Below, one piece after another: positions 1 through 11,917 of a stretch of 64,000 bases of DNA. Position 1 is the first letter of the stretch. Every line of letters starts with the position of its first letter. The position numbers and the translations under genes are program-made. The notes beneath the pieces were generated by a model, which did not search any database, was not told the origin of the DNA, and was given only the letters and a program-made list of their open reading frames with translations. Location of the stretch: assembly GCA_033557465.1 (NCBI GenBank), contig CM066034.1, positions 416,494,159-416,558,158 of the forward strand, given 5' to 3'. Source of the DNA: Ichthyophis bannanicus. Its lineage: Eukaryota > Chordata > Amphibia > Gymnophiona > Ichthyophiidae.

Positions 1-2640
1 CACTTTTGATATCAGCGCGGTTTACATTTTAACAAATTTTGTACTTAAACATAAAACAAATGTTAAGTTTACAGAGAATAGGGAATAAAAACATGGATAA
101 CAGGGATTAACAATTAACAGATATTTTCAATTATTTACAATAGGTTCTTAAATGCTCGAGCTCTAAAGGTAGGGTTTGTGAGGCTTGGTCTAGATCAAGT
201 GGTAAGGTTTCGGGAGCTTATTTGACTAGCCGTGATCAATGGTCTGTGTGTGAGGGGGGTCAGTATATTGTGAGAAGTGTTGTAGGAAGAGATGTGTTTT
301 TATGGATTTTCTGAACTGGGACAGGTCTTTTTGTGATCTAATACTAGGTGGAAGCGTGTTCCAGCATCTAGGGGCGAAGGAAGAGAATGCTCTTAAAGTG
401 GTTGTTTGAGTGAGTTTTTTGCTGTCATTTGGGACTGTTAGCATGTTCTCTGTTACAGAACGTCTAGATCTGGTGTTCTGTGTGTGATGGAGGAGATCAG
501 ATAAGGAGGATGATGAGATATGGTGGAATGCTTTGAAGGTCAGGATGAGAGCTTTGTATAAAATCCTGCAAGCTAGTGGGAGCCAGTGGAGGTCAAATAG
601 GATGGGAGTAATATGTTGGCTTTTTGGGGATCCATGAAGAACTCTGGCCGCTGTATTCATGGCCAATTGAAGCGGGTTTAGAGTGCTCTTGGGTAGGCCA
701 TGAAGAACGATATTTGCATAGTCAAAATGAGGAGTGACTAATGCCTGGAAGGTTGTACGGAAGTCAGATGGTTCAAGCATAGGTCTGAGGTGTCGAAGAG
801 TCCTGATTTTGTAGTAAATGGCTTTTACAGTATTTTTTATGTGATCTTTGAATTCAAGTCGCTGGTCAAGTATAACACCCAGATAAAGTATTGAGTGTTT
901 GAGTGGTAGATCAGCATCTCGTGTTCTTAGAGTTGGTGGGGGAGAGAAATCTTTGTTTCTAGTGACAATCAGGACTTCGGTTTTTTTAAAATTGATTCTG
1001 AGGTTTTGTGAGAGTAGCCAATCTGATATCGAGTTGAAGCAGGTGATTAGTGTAGTGTAGTCAGGTTTTAATATATTAATTGGAGTGAATAAGAGCACGT
1101 CATCTGCGTAGATAAGACATGATATTCCGAAAGAGCGGGAGATGTTGCAGAGAGGTTGCATATAGATGTTAAATAGAAGGGCTGAAAGGGAGGAACCTTG
1201 CGGAACTCCTTGCTTCTGATGAAAAGGTTGAGATGTGGTATCACCAGTCCGTACTTGTTGCCAGCGATCTTCTAGGTAAGGTCTGCACCAATTCAGTGCC
1301 GTTCCTTGAATTCCTTTTTCATGGAGCCTGGTGAGTAGTTGGTTGTGGTCAACAGAATCAAAAGCTGCTGCTATGTCTAGGAAGATCATGGCGACTCCAT
1401 TTCTGATATTGTCTGTTGTATTAATGAGTGTGTTCAATAGGGAAGTTAGGAGGGTTTCGACTCCGTGGGCTTCCCTGAAGCCATGTTGGTTTGGATCTAG
1501 TGGGGCCTCGGAATCAATGTGTTGTTGAATTTGTCTGAGAACGACTTTTTCTAGGATCTTGGCTAGTAAAGGAATGCTTGAAATTGGGCGATAGGAGTCT
1601 TCCTTTTTCGGATCCAGTTTGTTGTTCTTCAGTAGGGGACGGATGGAGGTGTGCTTGAGAGCTGTTGGAAATATCCCGGATCTAAGGGACTGGTCAGCTA
1701 ATGCTGATATGTATGGGCTAAGTTGTGTTTTAAGTGATTTGATCCAGAAGGCTGGACATGGATCATTTGGAGCTGTAGTGGCGTTGATGGATGTAATAAT
1801 TTCTTCAATAGACTTTGGAGTTGGAGATGAGAAATTATTGAGTATGAATTGGACGTTGGAAGGTTGCTTGGTTACATTTGTGGTTGCTTCAGTGATCTTG
1901 ATTGCCTTGGATTGGATGTAATCAGCATATAGTTGTGGGTGTATATATTCCTGTTGTGGTGAGGGAGGTTCAGTGGTTAGGGATTTTACTATTTGGAAGA
2001 GATCTCTTGGTTTGTTGAGGGAACGGCTAAGTAGCTTTGTATGGTGTTCTCTTCTCTTTTCCCAGGTTAGCTGGCGATGGGACTTCAAGTTGGCTAGGTA
2101 AATGGACTGGTCATGAGGGTTTAGGGAGTGTCTCCATTTCTTCTCTAGTCTCCTCAGTTGTTGTAGGGAGGTTCGTGACTCTGAGGAGAACCATGGTGCG
2201 TTCTTTTTCTTGGTGATAGAAGAGTTGGTAGAGGTTTTATCATGTGTAGTGGTAGGTTGCGCTGATAGTCGAAGAGCATTGTTCCAGTTTGATACAGTGT
2301 CATCGATGTTGTTAGGTATAGTGGAGAGTTTTGGCATGGTAAGGGAGGTGATTGTGTCCATGTTGAGAGGTTGGAATCGTGCTGGTTTTGGTGGTGGGTA
2401 AGCATCAGGTGACTTGTTTGGAAATTCGGTAGATGGAATGATGAATGAGATAAGTTTGTGATCAGACCAGGGGACTGGGGTTGATAGGGGTTCGGGTTGG
2501 TTTATCAGATTCGGGTGTGCTGATGGTGCAAATATGAGGTCAAGGAGATTTCCTTGTTTATGAGTGGATGTTTTTACAATTTGATCATAGTGTAAGTTAA
2601 TCATGGCATCAAGGAAGGAGGTGGACACTGAAGGTGTTTT
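1..2640 (-). mobile_element. L2-like LINE, 5'-truncated, 3' end cut by window edge
   Basis: The coding part is on the minus strand and the 3' UTR runs out of the window at base 1. The first 50 bases include the motif tcagcgcggtttacattt. Variants of this motif recur at the minus-strand LINE tails near 30.59, 49.73 and 59.0 kb, so it marks the 3' UTR. The 5' edge lies near 2640, where a T-rich run (A-rich on the coding strand) precedes the endonuclease tail, so only the last part of the endonuclease is kept. The same family recurs on the plus strand at 28.9-30.9 kb. Assignment to the L2/CR1 side of the LINE tree rests on the RT and C-terminal motifs; the exact family is not known. Confidence 0.85.
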
Positions 2641-2733
2641 TTTTTTTGTTTTGTTTTTTTGTTTTTTTGTTCTGAGTTGTGCATTTTGGTTTCTAGAGAG
2701 GTGCATTTTGTTTTGATAGCTTTTTGATCTCAT
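226..2733 (-). CDS. LINE ORF2 fragment: endonuclease C-terminus and reverse transcriptase (835 codons, open)
   Basis: This is a retrotransposon polyprotein that would nick target DNA and reverse-transcribe element RNA. It stays open for 835 codons. Residues about 37-100 are the end of an APE-type endonuclease (SDHKLISF near residue 90). The RT follows: YRPISSIPLLAKILEK near residue 380, palm motif A LDIAAAFDSVDH near 450, QGVPQGSSLSALLF near 510 and the catalytic YADD near 540. The HWLP region and a C-terminal FRKSIKTHLF follow. The first 36 residues are low-complexity K/N/T-rich and are probably translated flanking or poly(A) DNA, so the annotated start is not the true one. Most of the endonuclease is missing, so the copy is defective although its RT looks intact. 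No promoter is visible. Confidence 0.85.
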   Translation of the reverse strand: MRSKSYQNKMHLSRNQNAQLRTKKQKNKTKKKTPSVSTSFLDAMINLHYDQIVKTSTHKQGNLLDLIFAPSAHPNLINQPEPLSTPVPWSDHKLISFIIPSTEFPNKSPDAYPPPKPARFQPLNMDTITSLTMPKLSTIPNNIDDTVSNWNNALRLSAQPTTTHDKTSTNSSITKKKNAPWFSSESRTSLQQLRRLEKKWRHSLNPHDQSIYLANLKSHRQLTWEKRREHHTKLLSRSLNKPRDLFQIVKSLTTEPPSPQQEYIHPQLYADYIQSKAIKITEATTNVTKQPSNVQFILNNFSSPTPKSIEEIITSINATTAPNDPCPAFWIKSLKTQLSPYISALADQSLRSGIFPTALKHTSIRPLLKNNKLDPKKEDSYRPISSIPLLAKILEKVVLRQIQQHIDSEAPLDPNQHGFREAHGVETLLTSLLNTLINTTDNIRNGVAMIFLDIAAAFDSVDHNQLLTRLHEKGIQGTALNWCRPYLEDRWQQVRTGDTTSQPFHQKQGVPQGSSLSALLFNIYMQPLCNISRSFGISCLIYADDVLLFTPINILKPDYTTLITCFNSISDWLLSQNLRINFKKTEVLIVTRNKDFSPPPTLRTRDADLPLKHSILYLGVILDQRLEFKDHIKNTVKAIYYKIRTLRHLRPMLEPSDFRTTFQALVTPHFDYANIVLHGLPKSTLNPLQLAMNTAARVLHGSPKSQHITPILFDLHWLPLACRILYKALILTFKAFHHISSSSLSDLLHHTQNTRSRRSVTENMLTVPNDSKKLTQTTTLRAFSSFAPRCWNTLPPSIRSQKDLSQFRKSIKTHLFLQHFSQYTDPPHTQTIDHG

Positions 2734-2844
2734 TATGAATTAAAAAAATAACAGGTACATGTTGTAATGCTGTGATTTTTTGCATGCTGATTTTTGTTTT
2801 TGATTGGTAATCCTTAATTTAAAAATAGCAGTAAATTTTAAGCC

Positions 2845-3060
2845 TTAGTCTGTAAGGATTAGTATGTTGTAGAGAAAGAAACAACAGGTTTTAGCTATCA
2901 GTTGAATATGTATGTAAAAGGAAAGAGAGGACTCAAAGAACTGAGGAGACAGGGAGGAGTCGAGAGTTATCCACAGATATTGAGAAAGGAGGAAGGGGAG
3001 AGAAGGGTTTGAGGGAAAAATAAGAAGCTCAGTTTTGGCCATGTTTAATTACAAGTAGTG
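2845..3060 (-). mobile_element. L2 LINE RT-tail fragment
   Basis: Read on the minus strand, this ~215-bp piece matches the L2 at 55.7-55.9 kb through recognisable stretches. These include tgtggataactct, ctgatagc(c/t)aa(g/a)acctg and tttctttctcta, and the peptide LIAKTC.FFLY. It is a short remnant of the RT thumb region, truncated on both sides and adjacent to, but not part of, the LINE at 1-2640. Confidence 0.65.
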
Positions 3061-3328
3061 GTGAGACATCCAAGCAGCAATGGTCTATGCATGTATGTTC
3101 GTTGGTATTAAGATGTAGTTGGTGGAATGAACAAGTGATTAGACAATATTGCATGAAGTGAGATATGATATTAATAGTGATAAGATTTTTTTGATAGTAA
3201 ACTGATGAAGGTGTTCTAATAATATGATGTGATGTTGATTTAATGGATATGGAAAGGGAGACAAGATTCTATTATTGATTTTGCAGTTTTAATGTATTTG
3301 GCAGTTAGTAGGTTTTTTTTCTATTTGT

Positions 3329-3337
3329 ATGAGTTGT
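3329..3337 (+). repeat. 9-bp target-site duplication, left copy
   Basis: ATGAGTTGT lies immediately left of the RTE-type LINE and recurs exactly at 6313-6321. It therefore defines the insertion boundaries as 3338-6312. Confidence 0.85.
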
Positions 3338-6312
3338 CTTCTGGCTAGCTACTGGGGAAGAGCTGAAGACTTTTCAGAGAAAAGCCAGCATTTATGATGT
3401 GGTTGGATCAAAGCCCTCGGGAAGTCTGACCGCTGATGTAGCTGTGCATGAAATGAGAGTCAGAAGCTGTAAAGATGTCTTATACATTGGAACATGGAAC
3501 GTACGAAGCATGAACCAAGGGAAGTTGGAGGTGGTCAAGAATGAAATGGAACGTGTACAACTTGATCTGTTGGGTGTCAGCGAACTGAAATGGACTGGCA
3601 TGGGGCACTTTGCATCAGATGATCACATGGTCTACTATGCTGGAAATGAAAGACAAAGAAGAAATGGTGTTGCATTTATAATAAAGAAGAAACTTGCAAG
3701 AACTGTAATGAAATACAATGCAGTCAGCAAACGCTTAATCTCTATTTGTCTACGAGGAATGCCTATCAACACAACTATAATTCAAGTATATACCCCAACA
3801 ACAGCTGCAGAAGAGAATGAAATTGAAGAGTTCTATGAACAAGTACAAGCTGAAATTGACAGAACATGCAAACAGGATATCCTGATAGTCATGGGTGACT
3901 GGAACGCAAAAGTTGGCAACAAAGAAGGCAAAGTAGCTGGAAAATATGGACTTGGCAACAGAAATGAAGCTGGAGAAAGACTGATAGAATTCTGCAAGAC
4001 CAATGATCTATTCATCTAAAACACCTTCTTCCAGCAACACAAGCGGCAACTGTACACATGGACTTCACCGAATGGATTATATAAAAATCTAATTGACTAC
4101 ATATGTGGAAGTCAATGATGGAAAAGCTCTATAACATCAACAAAGACAAAACCTGGAGCTGACTGTGGTACAGATCATCAACTACTAGTATGCAAACTCA
4201 AGCTAAAGTTGAAAAAGAGCAAACCACTCATGAATGCAGCAATATATGACCTTGAGAATATACCACTGGAATTTAAAGACTGCCTGCAAAATCGATTTGC
4301 TGCTTTAGATACAAATGACAGAGCTCCGGAAGAGTTATGGAATGACATCAAGAAGGTTGTGTTGGAAGAAAGCGAGAAGTCTCTACAAAAGGTGAAAAAG
4401 CAAAAACGGCCAAAATGGACGACGGAAGAAACTCTGAAAATTGCCCAGAAATGCAGAGAAGCTAAAGTCAGAGGAGAAAGAAAGACAATCGCAGAACTCA
4501 ACAGAGATTTCCAACGTGCAGGAAGACAGGACAAGGAAAAGTACTACAATGACACTTGCAAGGAAATAGAAGCAGAAACTATTAGAGGAAGAACAAGATC
4601 GGCTTTCCTAAAGTTGCGAGAGTTAAAGAAAAAGTTCCAGCCTCGAATTGGAATGTTACAAGATGCTCAAGGTTCTATGTTGAATGATGCTGAGAAGATC
4701 AAGAAAAGGTGGAAGGAATATATAGAGTTTTTATATGATAAAGATCAAGTGGACCAACAACCGTTTCAACCTGTACCTTATGATCGGGAACCATTGGTGA
4801 TGAAAGAAGAAGTTGAAGCAGCATTGAAAGCCTTACCAAAGAACAAAGCACCAGGCATTGATAGCATTCCCATAGAAGTATTGCAGCAATCTGATGCAGC
4901 TGTTACCGTACTCACAAGGCTCTGCCATGAAATATGGAAGACAACATCATGGCCAACTGACTGGAAAAGATCTGTGTTTATACCAATACTAAAGAAAGGT
5001 GATCCAACTGACTGTGAAAATTATCGCACAATTGCTCTGATCCCACATGCCAGCAAGATTCTACTGAAGATTATTCAAAAGAGACTACAACCATACCTGG
5101 AACAAGAACTACCTGAAGTGCAAGCAGGGTTCAGGAAAGGGCGAGGAACGAGAGACATCATTGCGGATGTGAGATGGATCCTTGAAAAGACTAAAGAATA
5201 CCAAAAGGATATCTATTTGTGCTTTATCGACTATAGCAAGGCTTTTGACTGTGTAAACCATGAGAAACTCTGGGCCACATTAAGAAGCATGGGTATACCA
5301 GAACACCTGATCGTTCTCTTGCGCAATCTGTACATTGATCAAGAAACAACAGTTCGAACGGAACAAGGAGAAACAGAATGGTTTAAAATAAGCAAAGGTG
5401 TAAGACAAGGCTGCATACTTTCCCCCTACCTGTTTAATTTATATGCAGAACAAATCATCAGAGAAGCAGGATTGTATGAAGACAACAGAGGTGTGAAGAT
5501 TGGTGGAAGACTCATCAACAACCTTCGCTATGCTGATGATACCACATTACTGGCTGAAAGTGAAGATGATCTGAAACATTTGCTTCTCACAATCAAATAA
5601 CATAGTCTCAAAATGGGCCTGCACCTTAATGTAAAGAAGAAAAAGATCATGACAACTGGCATAATCAACAGGTTCATCGTTGAAGGAGAAGAAATTGAAA
5701 TTGTGAACAACTTTAACCTACTTGGATCAACTATCAATAAAGAAGCAACAAACAGTCAAGAAATCAGACGACGCATTGCTCTTGGCAGAATGGCTATGAG
5801 AGACCTAGATAAGATTCTCAAGAGCAGAGATGTCTCTCTCCATACAAAGATTTGACTTGTTCAAGCCATGGTATTTTCAATAACATCATATGGATGTGAA
5901 AGCTGGACAGTGAAAAAGATAGACAGGAAGAAAATTGATGCCTTTGAATTATGGTGCTGGTGGCGAATACTGTGTATACCATGGACTGCCCGAAGAACAA
6001 ACCAGTCGGTACTAGAGGAGATCAAACCTATGCTTTCTTTAGAAGCTCAGATGACAAGACTTCGACTTTCATACTTTGGACACATCATGCGAAGAGAGAG
6101 ATCATTAGAGAAAGACATTATGCTTGGCAAGATAGAAGGTCAACGCAAAAGAGGAAGGCCAGCAATGAGATGGATCGATACAATAACAGCAGCTATGGGT
6201 ACCAGTCTGTCAACAATGAGCCGCCTGACTGAAGACCGAACACATTTTAGGATAGCTATCCAGAGGGTCGCCATGAGTCGACTCCGACTCGACGGCACTT
6301 AACAACAACAAC
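3338..6312 (+). mobile_element. RTE/BovB-type LINE, near full length, 2975 bp
   Basis: The element is bounded by ATGAGTTGT on both sides and ends in a short (AAC)n tail at about 6300-6312, as expected for RTE elements. Those lack a long poly(A) and end in simple repeats. It carries one coding frame with an APE endonuclease, RT and C-terminal domain. Its length is close to that of BovB-type elements (about 3.2 kb). The family is known in squamates, ruminants and other vertebrates and for horizontal movement. Whether this copy arrived that way cannot be told from one sequence. Confidence 0.85.
3399..6302 (+). pseudogene. RTE ORF: APE endonuclease and reverse transcriptase, single frame with four in-frame stops
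   Basis: All coding blocks lie in one frame, so the gene decayed by substitutions rather than indels. Endonuclease motifs are GTWNVRSM near 3490, SELKWTG near 3580, GDWNAKVG near 3895 and a DH pair near 4168. The RT carries NYRTIALI near 5020, GFRKGRGTRD near 5130, DYSKAFDCVNH near 5230, GVRQGCILSPYLFNLY near 5400 and YADDTT near 5530. The C-terminal block has YGCESWTVKK near 5890 and a final RLRLDG. Stops fall at 4017 (TAA), about 4116 (TGA), 5598 (TAA) and 5853 (TGA). Both TGA stops sit where the family typically has arginine, so CGA to TGA deamination is a simple explanation. No frameshift was seen. Confidence 0.85.
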
Positions 6313-6321
6313 ATGAGTTGT
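6313..6321 (+). repeat. 9-bp target-site duplication, right copy
   Basis: ATGAGTTGT directly follows the (AAC)n tail of the RTE-type LINE and matches 3329-3337. Confidence 0.85.
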
Positions 6322-8417
6322 ACTGTACTATAGAATGGATTTTTTGAGTCAGTGGATTGGAATATATTGTACATTGAAGTAAGAACCTTAAAAGTAGACA
6401 GTACAGATCACAAGTCTGGCAGAGTTTTGTGTGTTTATAGTAACTCTGTAGCAAGATATATTTTCAGTTATGTGGTGAGAAGGCCTTGTATGCAAGTTTT
6501 GTTAGAGAAGTTTCTTTTAAACAAAAAATAGTTACAATTAAAGTACAGCCTGAATGTTGCTAATTCTTTCTCTTTTTTCCCCTTGAATATGTAATAAGAA
6601 CAACCTCTGATTCCAATTGGCAGTAGAGTTATTAAGAAATAAATCTGCACGATCATAATTTTATTATGTTTAAGATTATTTTACAGGGATCCTGGATTTC
6701 ACAAGTGTGATAGAGGGGGGAAGAAGAAAAAAAAAACCATTTCTTTATTTGTATACAGTAAATAAGTTATATCCATGATGTGTACATTTTGTTTTCTAGG
6801 TTAGGGATTGAGCATATCCTAGTTAAGAAAATTTGTCTGCTGATTTCATCCTATGTGTCCTGTTTTATGAGTGAATGGGAAGATCTTTCATGCATTTGTG
6901 ATAGCTTTTAGATGTATTGAGTCTATTGGATTTTAAATTCTTATGTATGTTTCAGTTTTGTTATTATGGAATGACCCCTGCAGAACTTATGTTTTGTTGC
7001 TAGTGGAATAGGTATTAAATTAGTATCATTGACTGAAGCAGATTCAAGGTGTAAATACATTTCCCTCTGCAAGAGATTAATTGATCCTTTATTATTATGC
7101 TGTTTTGTGCTGAAAAAAGTGTTAACATAGAGAAGTTGTAAACAATGACAGTTGAATTTCTAATTGGTTTAAATTCTATGTATTTGAAAGTTTTGTGGTT
7201 ATGAATGCATTACCTTTTGTTGAGCATAATTCTTGGAATTCTATGTAATGAACTATGATGTATCTGTTTACCTTTTGTTTTGTGTCCTGATGTCCTTCAT
7301 TTGTGAGCTAAGATGTCTATGTCAATCAGACAACATTCAGGGTAATGTGAGTCAAGCCATTACCTGAGATAAGAAAGCCTTCCTAAGAATTTTTGGTGAA
7401 CAATTGAAATGAGTTTAGTTTATTTGACATAAACTGCCTGTGATGTTTTGATGTTTTTACCTCTTAAGTAATAAGATTAACTATACTTTGTATATTGTCA
7501 CAGTTGGAGTATAAATTACAAATGTAATTAGTGATATGCATATGTAAGTTGTGCACCTGATAAGAGAGGTGTGTCTATTAGGCTACATGCTAACTTTTAT
7601 TTGATAGATAAAGAGAAAAATTAAAGAATGTAGATGCAAAATAGAAGTATGTTGCAAGCTAGCTTGGCCTCCATATAGTTAAATAAGTTATAATAATTTA
7701 GTGCTAGCAGTAGATGTATTGTAATTAATTAACATTAGAATAGATAAGATAATTCTGTTCAACAATTCTATATCGCTTTTAGTAGTAGTGCTTATTTGCA
7801 ATTGTGATGATTCAGAGGAATGCTGTAGTGGTGAGCTGTAGTTCTGCAAATTATACTGCATGCGCTGAATCCTATGGGCCAAAGACAGTCACTGAAACTG
7901 TCCAAGATATGCATAGCACAGACCAGAGTGAAAAAGAAAATGCTGCTGGAGAATTTGCAGTTGTGACCAGTGTTGTGATGTGAATGTGGGGGCAAACGTC
8001 TGAACTACTGAAAAATCAATGAAGAGCAGTTGGCCACTGTCAGCATATTGTGCTTGCAAGAATAATTGGTAAAACTTTGCTCTCTGTACACATTCTTATT
8101 GAGACCTAGAATGGGCAAATAGTGTCACATAGTCTGGTTAATTTGCAGGATGCTTGTAATCCTTTTTCTATATTGTCCAATGGAGCATATGTATAAAGAC
8201 TTCTTCCAACCAGCAAGATGAAGTTTGCCTGTGAACCAGATGTGGTACCTAGGACTCTGAAGCAAGTGAAGAGAAAGGTGTTCTCTACTATGGCAGAAGA
8301 TTTATTTTGGACTTTGATATGTTTGAGCTGTCAGTCATTTGTAGTGATTCTGTCCAGAATCAGAGGGGGGACTGTTGAAAGTAACTTGAAGTGGGTACCA
8401 GGGCCAGTCTGACCTCA
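6322..8417. other. AT-rich non-coding stretch
   Basis: No frame here has recognisable motifs, and I see no inverted repeats, TSDs or LINE/SINE tails. It is probably old unique or unrecognisably decayed DNA. Confidence 0.5.
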
Positions 8418-8526
8418 CCCGGCACATCCCAGGATATACCATGCAGGGTCAGATGCCGCCATTTTCCAAGATGGTGGACCAAGAGTGGGAGCACATAGGC
8501 AGAGCTCCCACTTTGAAAGTTACCGG

Positions 8527-8725
8527 GGTTTTGGGGCCACTACACAATCAGGTTAGTTTTGTTTTAAGTGGAATAGGGGTGGGGGGTTCTGGGGCCACCA
8601 GACTACAAGGTTAGCTTTATTTTAAGTGCGGCAGGGGGATCTGGGGCTGCTAGACCACCGGGTACGTTTTTCTTTACGTGGAAAGGGGGTGGGGTGGGGG
8701 TCTGGGACCACTAAATCATCAGGGA
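8527..8725 (+). repeat. Degenerate minisatellite, ~55-60 bp unit, about 3.4 copies
   Basis: The phrase (t)ctggggccac... followed by aggttag.tttt and a G-rich tail recurs from about 8527, 8586, 8640 and 8700. Units differ at several positions and the last is partial. The array is G-rich on the plus strand. Confidence 0.7.
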
Positions 8726-9790
8726 GTGACTTTCTGTTGGGGCACTAGTCCCCAACAGTATTTTGATGGGCTTTTTTTTGATGCTGCGATCGCCCACGAT
8801 GCCATCAAAAATCCTGTCAGGGCTGATATGCAAATTAGCTATACGGTGCCCATTTCTCTGGGACAGCATGCCAAACTAGCACTGATTTCTTGTGTGCATG
8901 TGTTTGGCTTGTTCTCCCAATTTAACGCTGCCATTTTGCGCAGTTTAACACATGGCTCATTTGCATATGAGCCCCTTTCTGCATAGCTGCGCTGAAGTCA
9001 TGTGCTGTTGGTGCGCTGCAAGCAGGTGTAAAAAGCTGATAGTTTGCGACTTCAGCACCCAATTTCTGCATCGGCCTGAAAGCTTAATAACTAAATTCAG
9101 CAGGCAATAGACAGGTAAGTTTAATTGAACTATTTAAAGCAAGACTACCAAGCAAGTCTCCAAGGGAAGAAAAACAAAAACAGAAAAAAACATTCCTATG
9201 AAAGAGAGAATAGATTATAAGGGAGGAGGGGTATTTTGGAAGCCTTTTTCATAAATTGGATGTCTGAAAACGGGCACTTAGACATACAAAGTATGGAGAC
9301 ATCACCGGGGCCATTTTAGAAGCTAAGTACCTACATGTCCCCAGTGTGGGAATGTCTATGTATCACTGGATTGTGGAGGAGGCTTGACCTGGGTGGAGCA
9401 AGGGAGATGCACATCGTGGTGTGATTTCAAACAGCACAAGTCTGTCTGCCCCTGGTTGTTGATCATCAATGCCTATAGCTGCTTCTAACCATGAATAAGG
9501 TGAAAAAAGTGCTCAGTTCATGGATATAATTCTTCCAGGGGAAAGCGCATCATGTGCTTACATTATCACAGTTATTATTTATTTCCTGCCTGAAGAAACC
9601 AGAGCGTAAATACATACTCCAAAGATATTACTGAGCCCACCACTGCATGTCTGAGTATCTGAAATGGCAGGCCACACTGTGAAAGTCTCATAATATAGTC
9701 TCCCACCCTCTGAAATATCCCTGCCAGCATGCCCGAGTACCCAGTTCTGAGACTGTATTTTGGGGACTCCCACATTTGTGAAATAACCTA
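8726..9790. other. Unassigned non-coding DNA left of Tigger
   Basis: The stretch contains ATTTGCAT octamer-like words (for example in ctcatttgcatatgag near 8950) and an A-rich patch near 9170-9200. I see no coding frame and cannot assign it to a repeat family. Confidence 0.4.
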
Positions 9791-9803
9791 CAGTCGTCCC
9801 TCG
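9791..9803 (+). repeat. Tigger left terminal inverted repeat
   Basis: CAGTCGTCCCTCG preceded by TA pairs with the right end at 17111-17123 with one mismatch. Confidence 0.85.
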
Positions 9804-11917
9804 TTTATCACAGTTAATCAGTTCCAGACTCTACCGCGATAAGTGAATTTATTTATAAATCAAATATTTTCATAGAGCATAGAAAAACTGCTTATGACCT
9901 TCTAAATACAGTTTTTAACATTATTAGAGCCCTCTAGACATGAAATAACATAGTTACATAGTAAATGACGGCAAATAAAGACCAGCCTGGTCCATCCAGT
10001 CTGCCCAGCAATACGGCAAGAGTAGGTGCACCTGACGCTCTGTGCAGGTCACCCTTCCCCATGTCTTTGTTTAGGGGTGGACCCACCACTCCATGTAGGA
10101 CACCCCTATTTGTTGAGAAGTTAGATGGTTCAGTTTATTTTGTTTTTATCCTGTTGCTGTAAAGAGATCCGCTGTGCTTGTCCCATGCTGTTTTGAATTC
10201 CGTCACCGTGTTTGCCCCCACCACTTCCATCGGGACAGCATTCCAAGCATCCACCACCCTTTCAGTGAAAAAATATTTCCTGATATTGCCTTTCAATTTT
10301 CCACCTTGCAGCTTCATGTTATGCCCTCTAGTTTTGCAGCTTCCCCGTCTTTGGAAGAGGTTTGTTTGTTCATCGTTTCTCTTTAAGTATTTAAAGGTCT
10401 GAATCATATCTCCCCTATCCCTCCTCTCCTCCAAAGTGTACATATTTAGGTCTTCAAGTCTCTTCTCATAAGGTTTCTTACGCAGGCTCCAAACCATTTT
10501 GGTCGCTTTCCTCTGAACACTTTCCAGTCTTTTTACATCTTTTGCAAGATATGGTCTCCGAAACTGAACACAGTATTCCAGGTGAGGCCTCACCAGCGAC
10601 CTGTACAGTGGCATAAGTACCTCTTCCTTTCTGCTGGTAATCTCTCTTTGTATGCAGCCCAACATCCTCCTGGCTTTTGCCACTGCCTTGTCGCACTGTT
10701 TTGCCACCTTGAGATCATCAGAGATAATCACACCAAGGTTTTTTCCTGAACCATGCACAACAACCTCTCGCCCCCTATCGCATACTTTTCCCTTGGATTT
10801 CTGCTACCTAAGTGCATGACACTGCACCTTTTCGCATTAAATCATAATTGCCAAGCATTTGACCATTCTTCCAGCTTTTGTAGATCTTTCCTCATGTTAT
10901 CCACTCCCTCGGGAGAGTCCACTCTGTTGCAAATTTTTGTGTCATCTGCAAAAAGACAGACTTTTCCATTCAGTCCTTCAGCAATATCATTCACAAATAC
11001 ATTGAACAGTGCTGGGCCCAGGACCGAACCCTGGGGCACCCCGCTAATCACCTTCCCCTCATCCGAGTGAGCTCCATGTACTATCACCCTCTGTAGTCTG
11101 TCAGTCATCCAATTTCTAATCCAGTTTACTATCTTGGTACCCATCCCCAAGCTACTGAGTTTATTGACAAGCCTTCTATGAGGAACAGTATCAAAGGCTT
11201 TGCTGAAATCCAGGTAGATGACATCCTTCGCATGCCCCTGATCTAGTTCCTTGGTCACCCAGTCAAAGAACTCAATCAGATTAGTTTGGCAAGACCGTCC
11301 TTCAGTAAAACCATGTTGCCTCGGATCTTCCAACCTGTTGGTTTTGAGAAAGATCACTATTCGCTCTTTCAGGAGCTCCTCCATTACTTTTCCCGCCACC
11401 GAGGTAAGGCTCACGGGCCTGTAGTTTGACACTTCTTCCCTGTCACCACTTTTGTGTAGAGGTACAACATCAGCCATTTTCCAGTCCTGAGGAACCTCTC
11501 CTGTTTCCAAAAATCTGTTGAATACATCCTTTAATGGCCCTGATAGAACTTCTCTGAGCTCTTTCATTATCCTGGGATGTATCCCATCCGGTCCCATGGC
11601 TTTGCCCACTTTCAGTTTAGCAAGTTGTTCCAACACCTCATCTTCTGTGAATGGTGTGGTATCTACTTCGTTCCCATTTTTATATTTGGGAGTCCCAGCT
11701 GGTCTATCTCCAGGATTTTCTTTAGTAAAAACAGAGCAGAAGTATTTGTTTAGCAATTTTGCATTTTCTATGTCACTTTCCATGAGTCTTTTCCCAGCAC
11801 TTCTGAGTCCTGCAATTCCAACTCTAATCTTCTTCCTTTCCCGAATATTGTCATGCAGCGAAGGCTGATGAAAGCCAAGATGGAAAAAAAGAACCTGTTT
11901 GTCAGAAAGGAAAAGAT

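Noticed and set aside
7688..8412. Short frames near 7.7-8.4 kb as candidate small genes
   Set aside because: No motifs, no conservation evidence and random-length openness in AT-rich DNA.
10135..10758. Host gene interpretation of conserved 207-codon frame
   Set aside because: It is the CR1 ORF2 C-terminal domain, present in several copies in this window.
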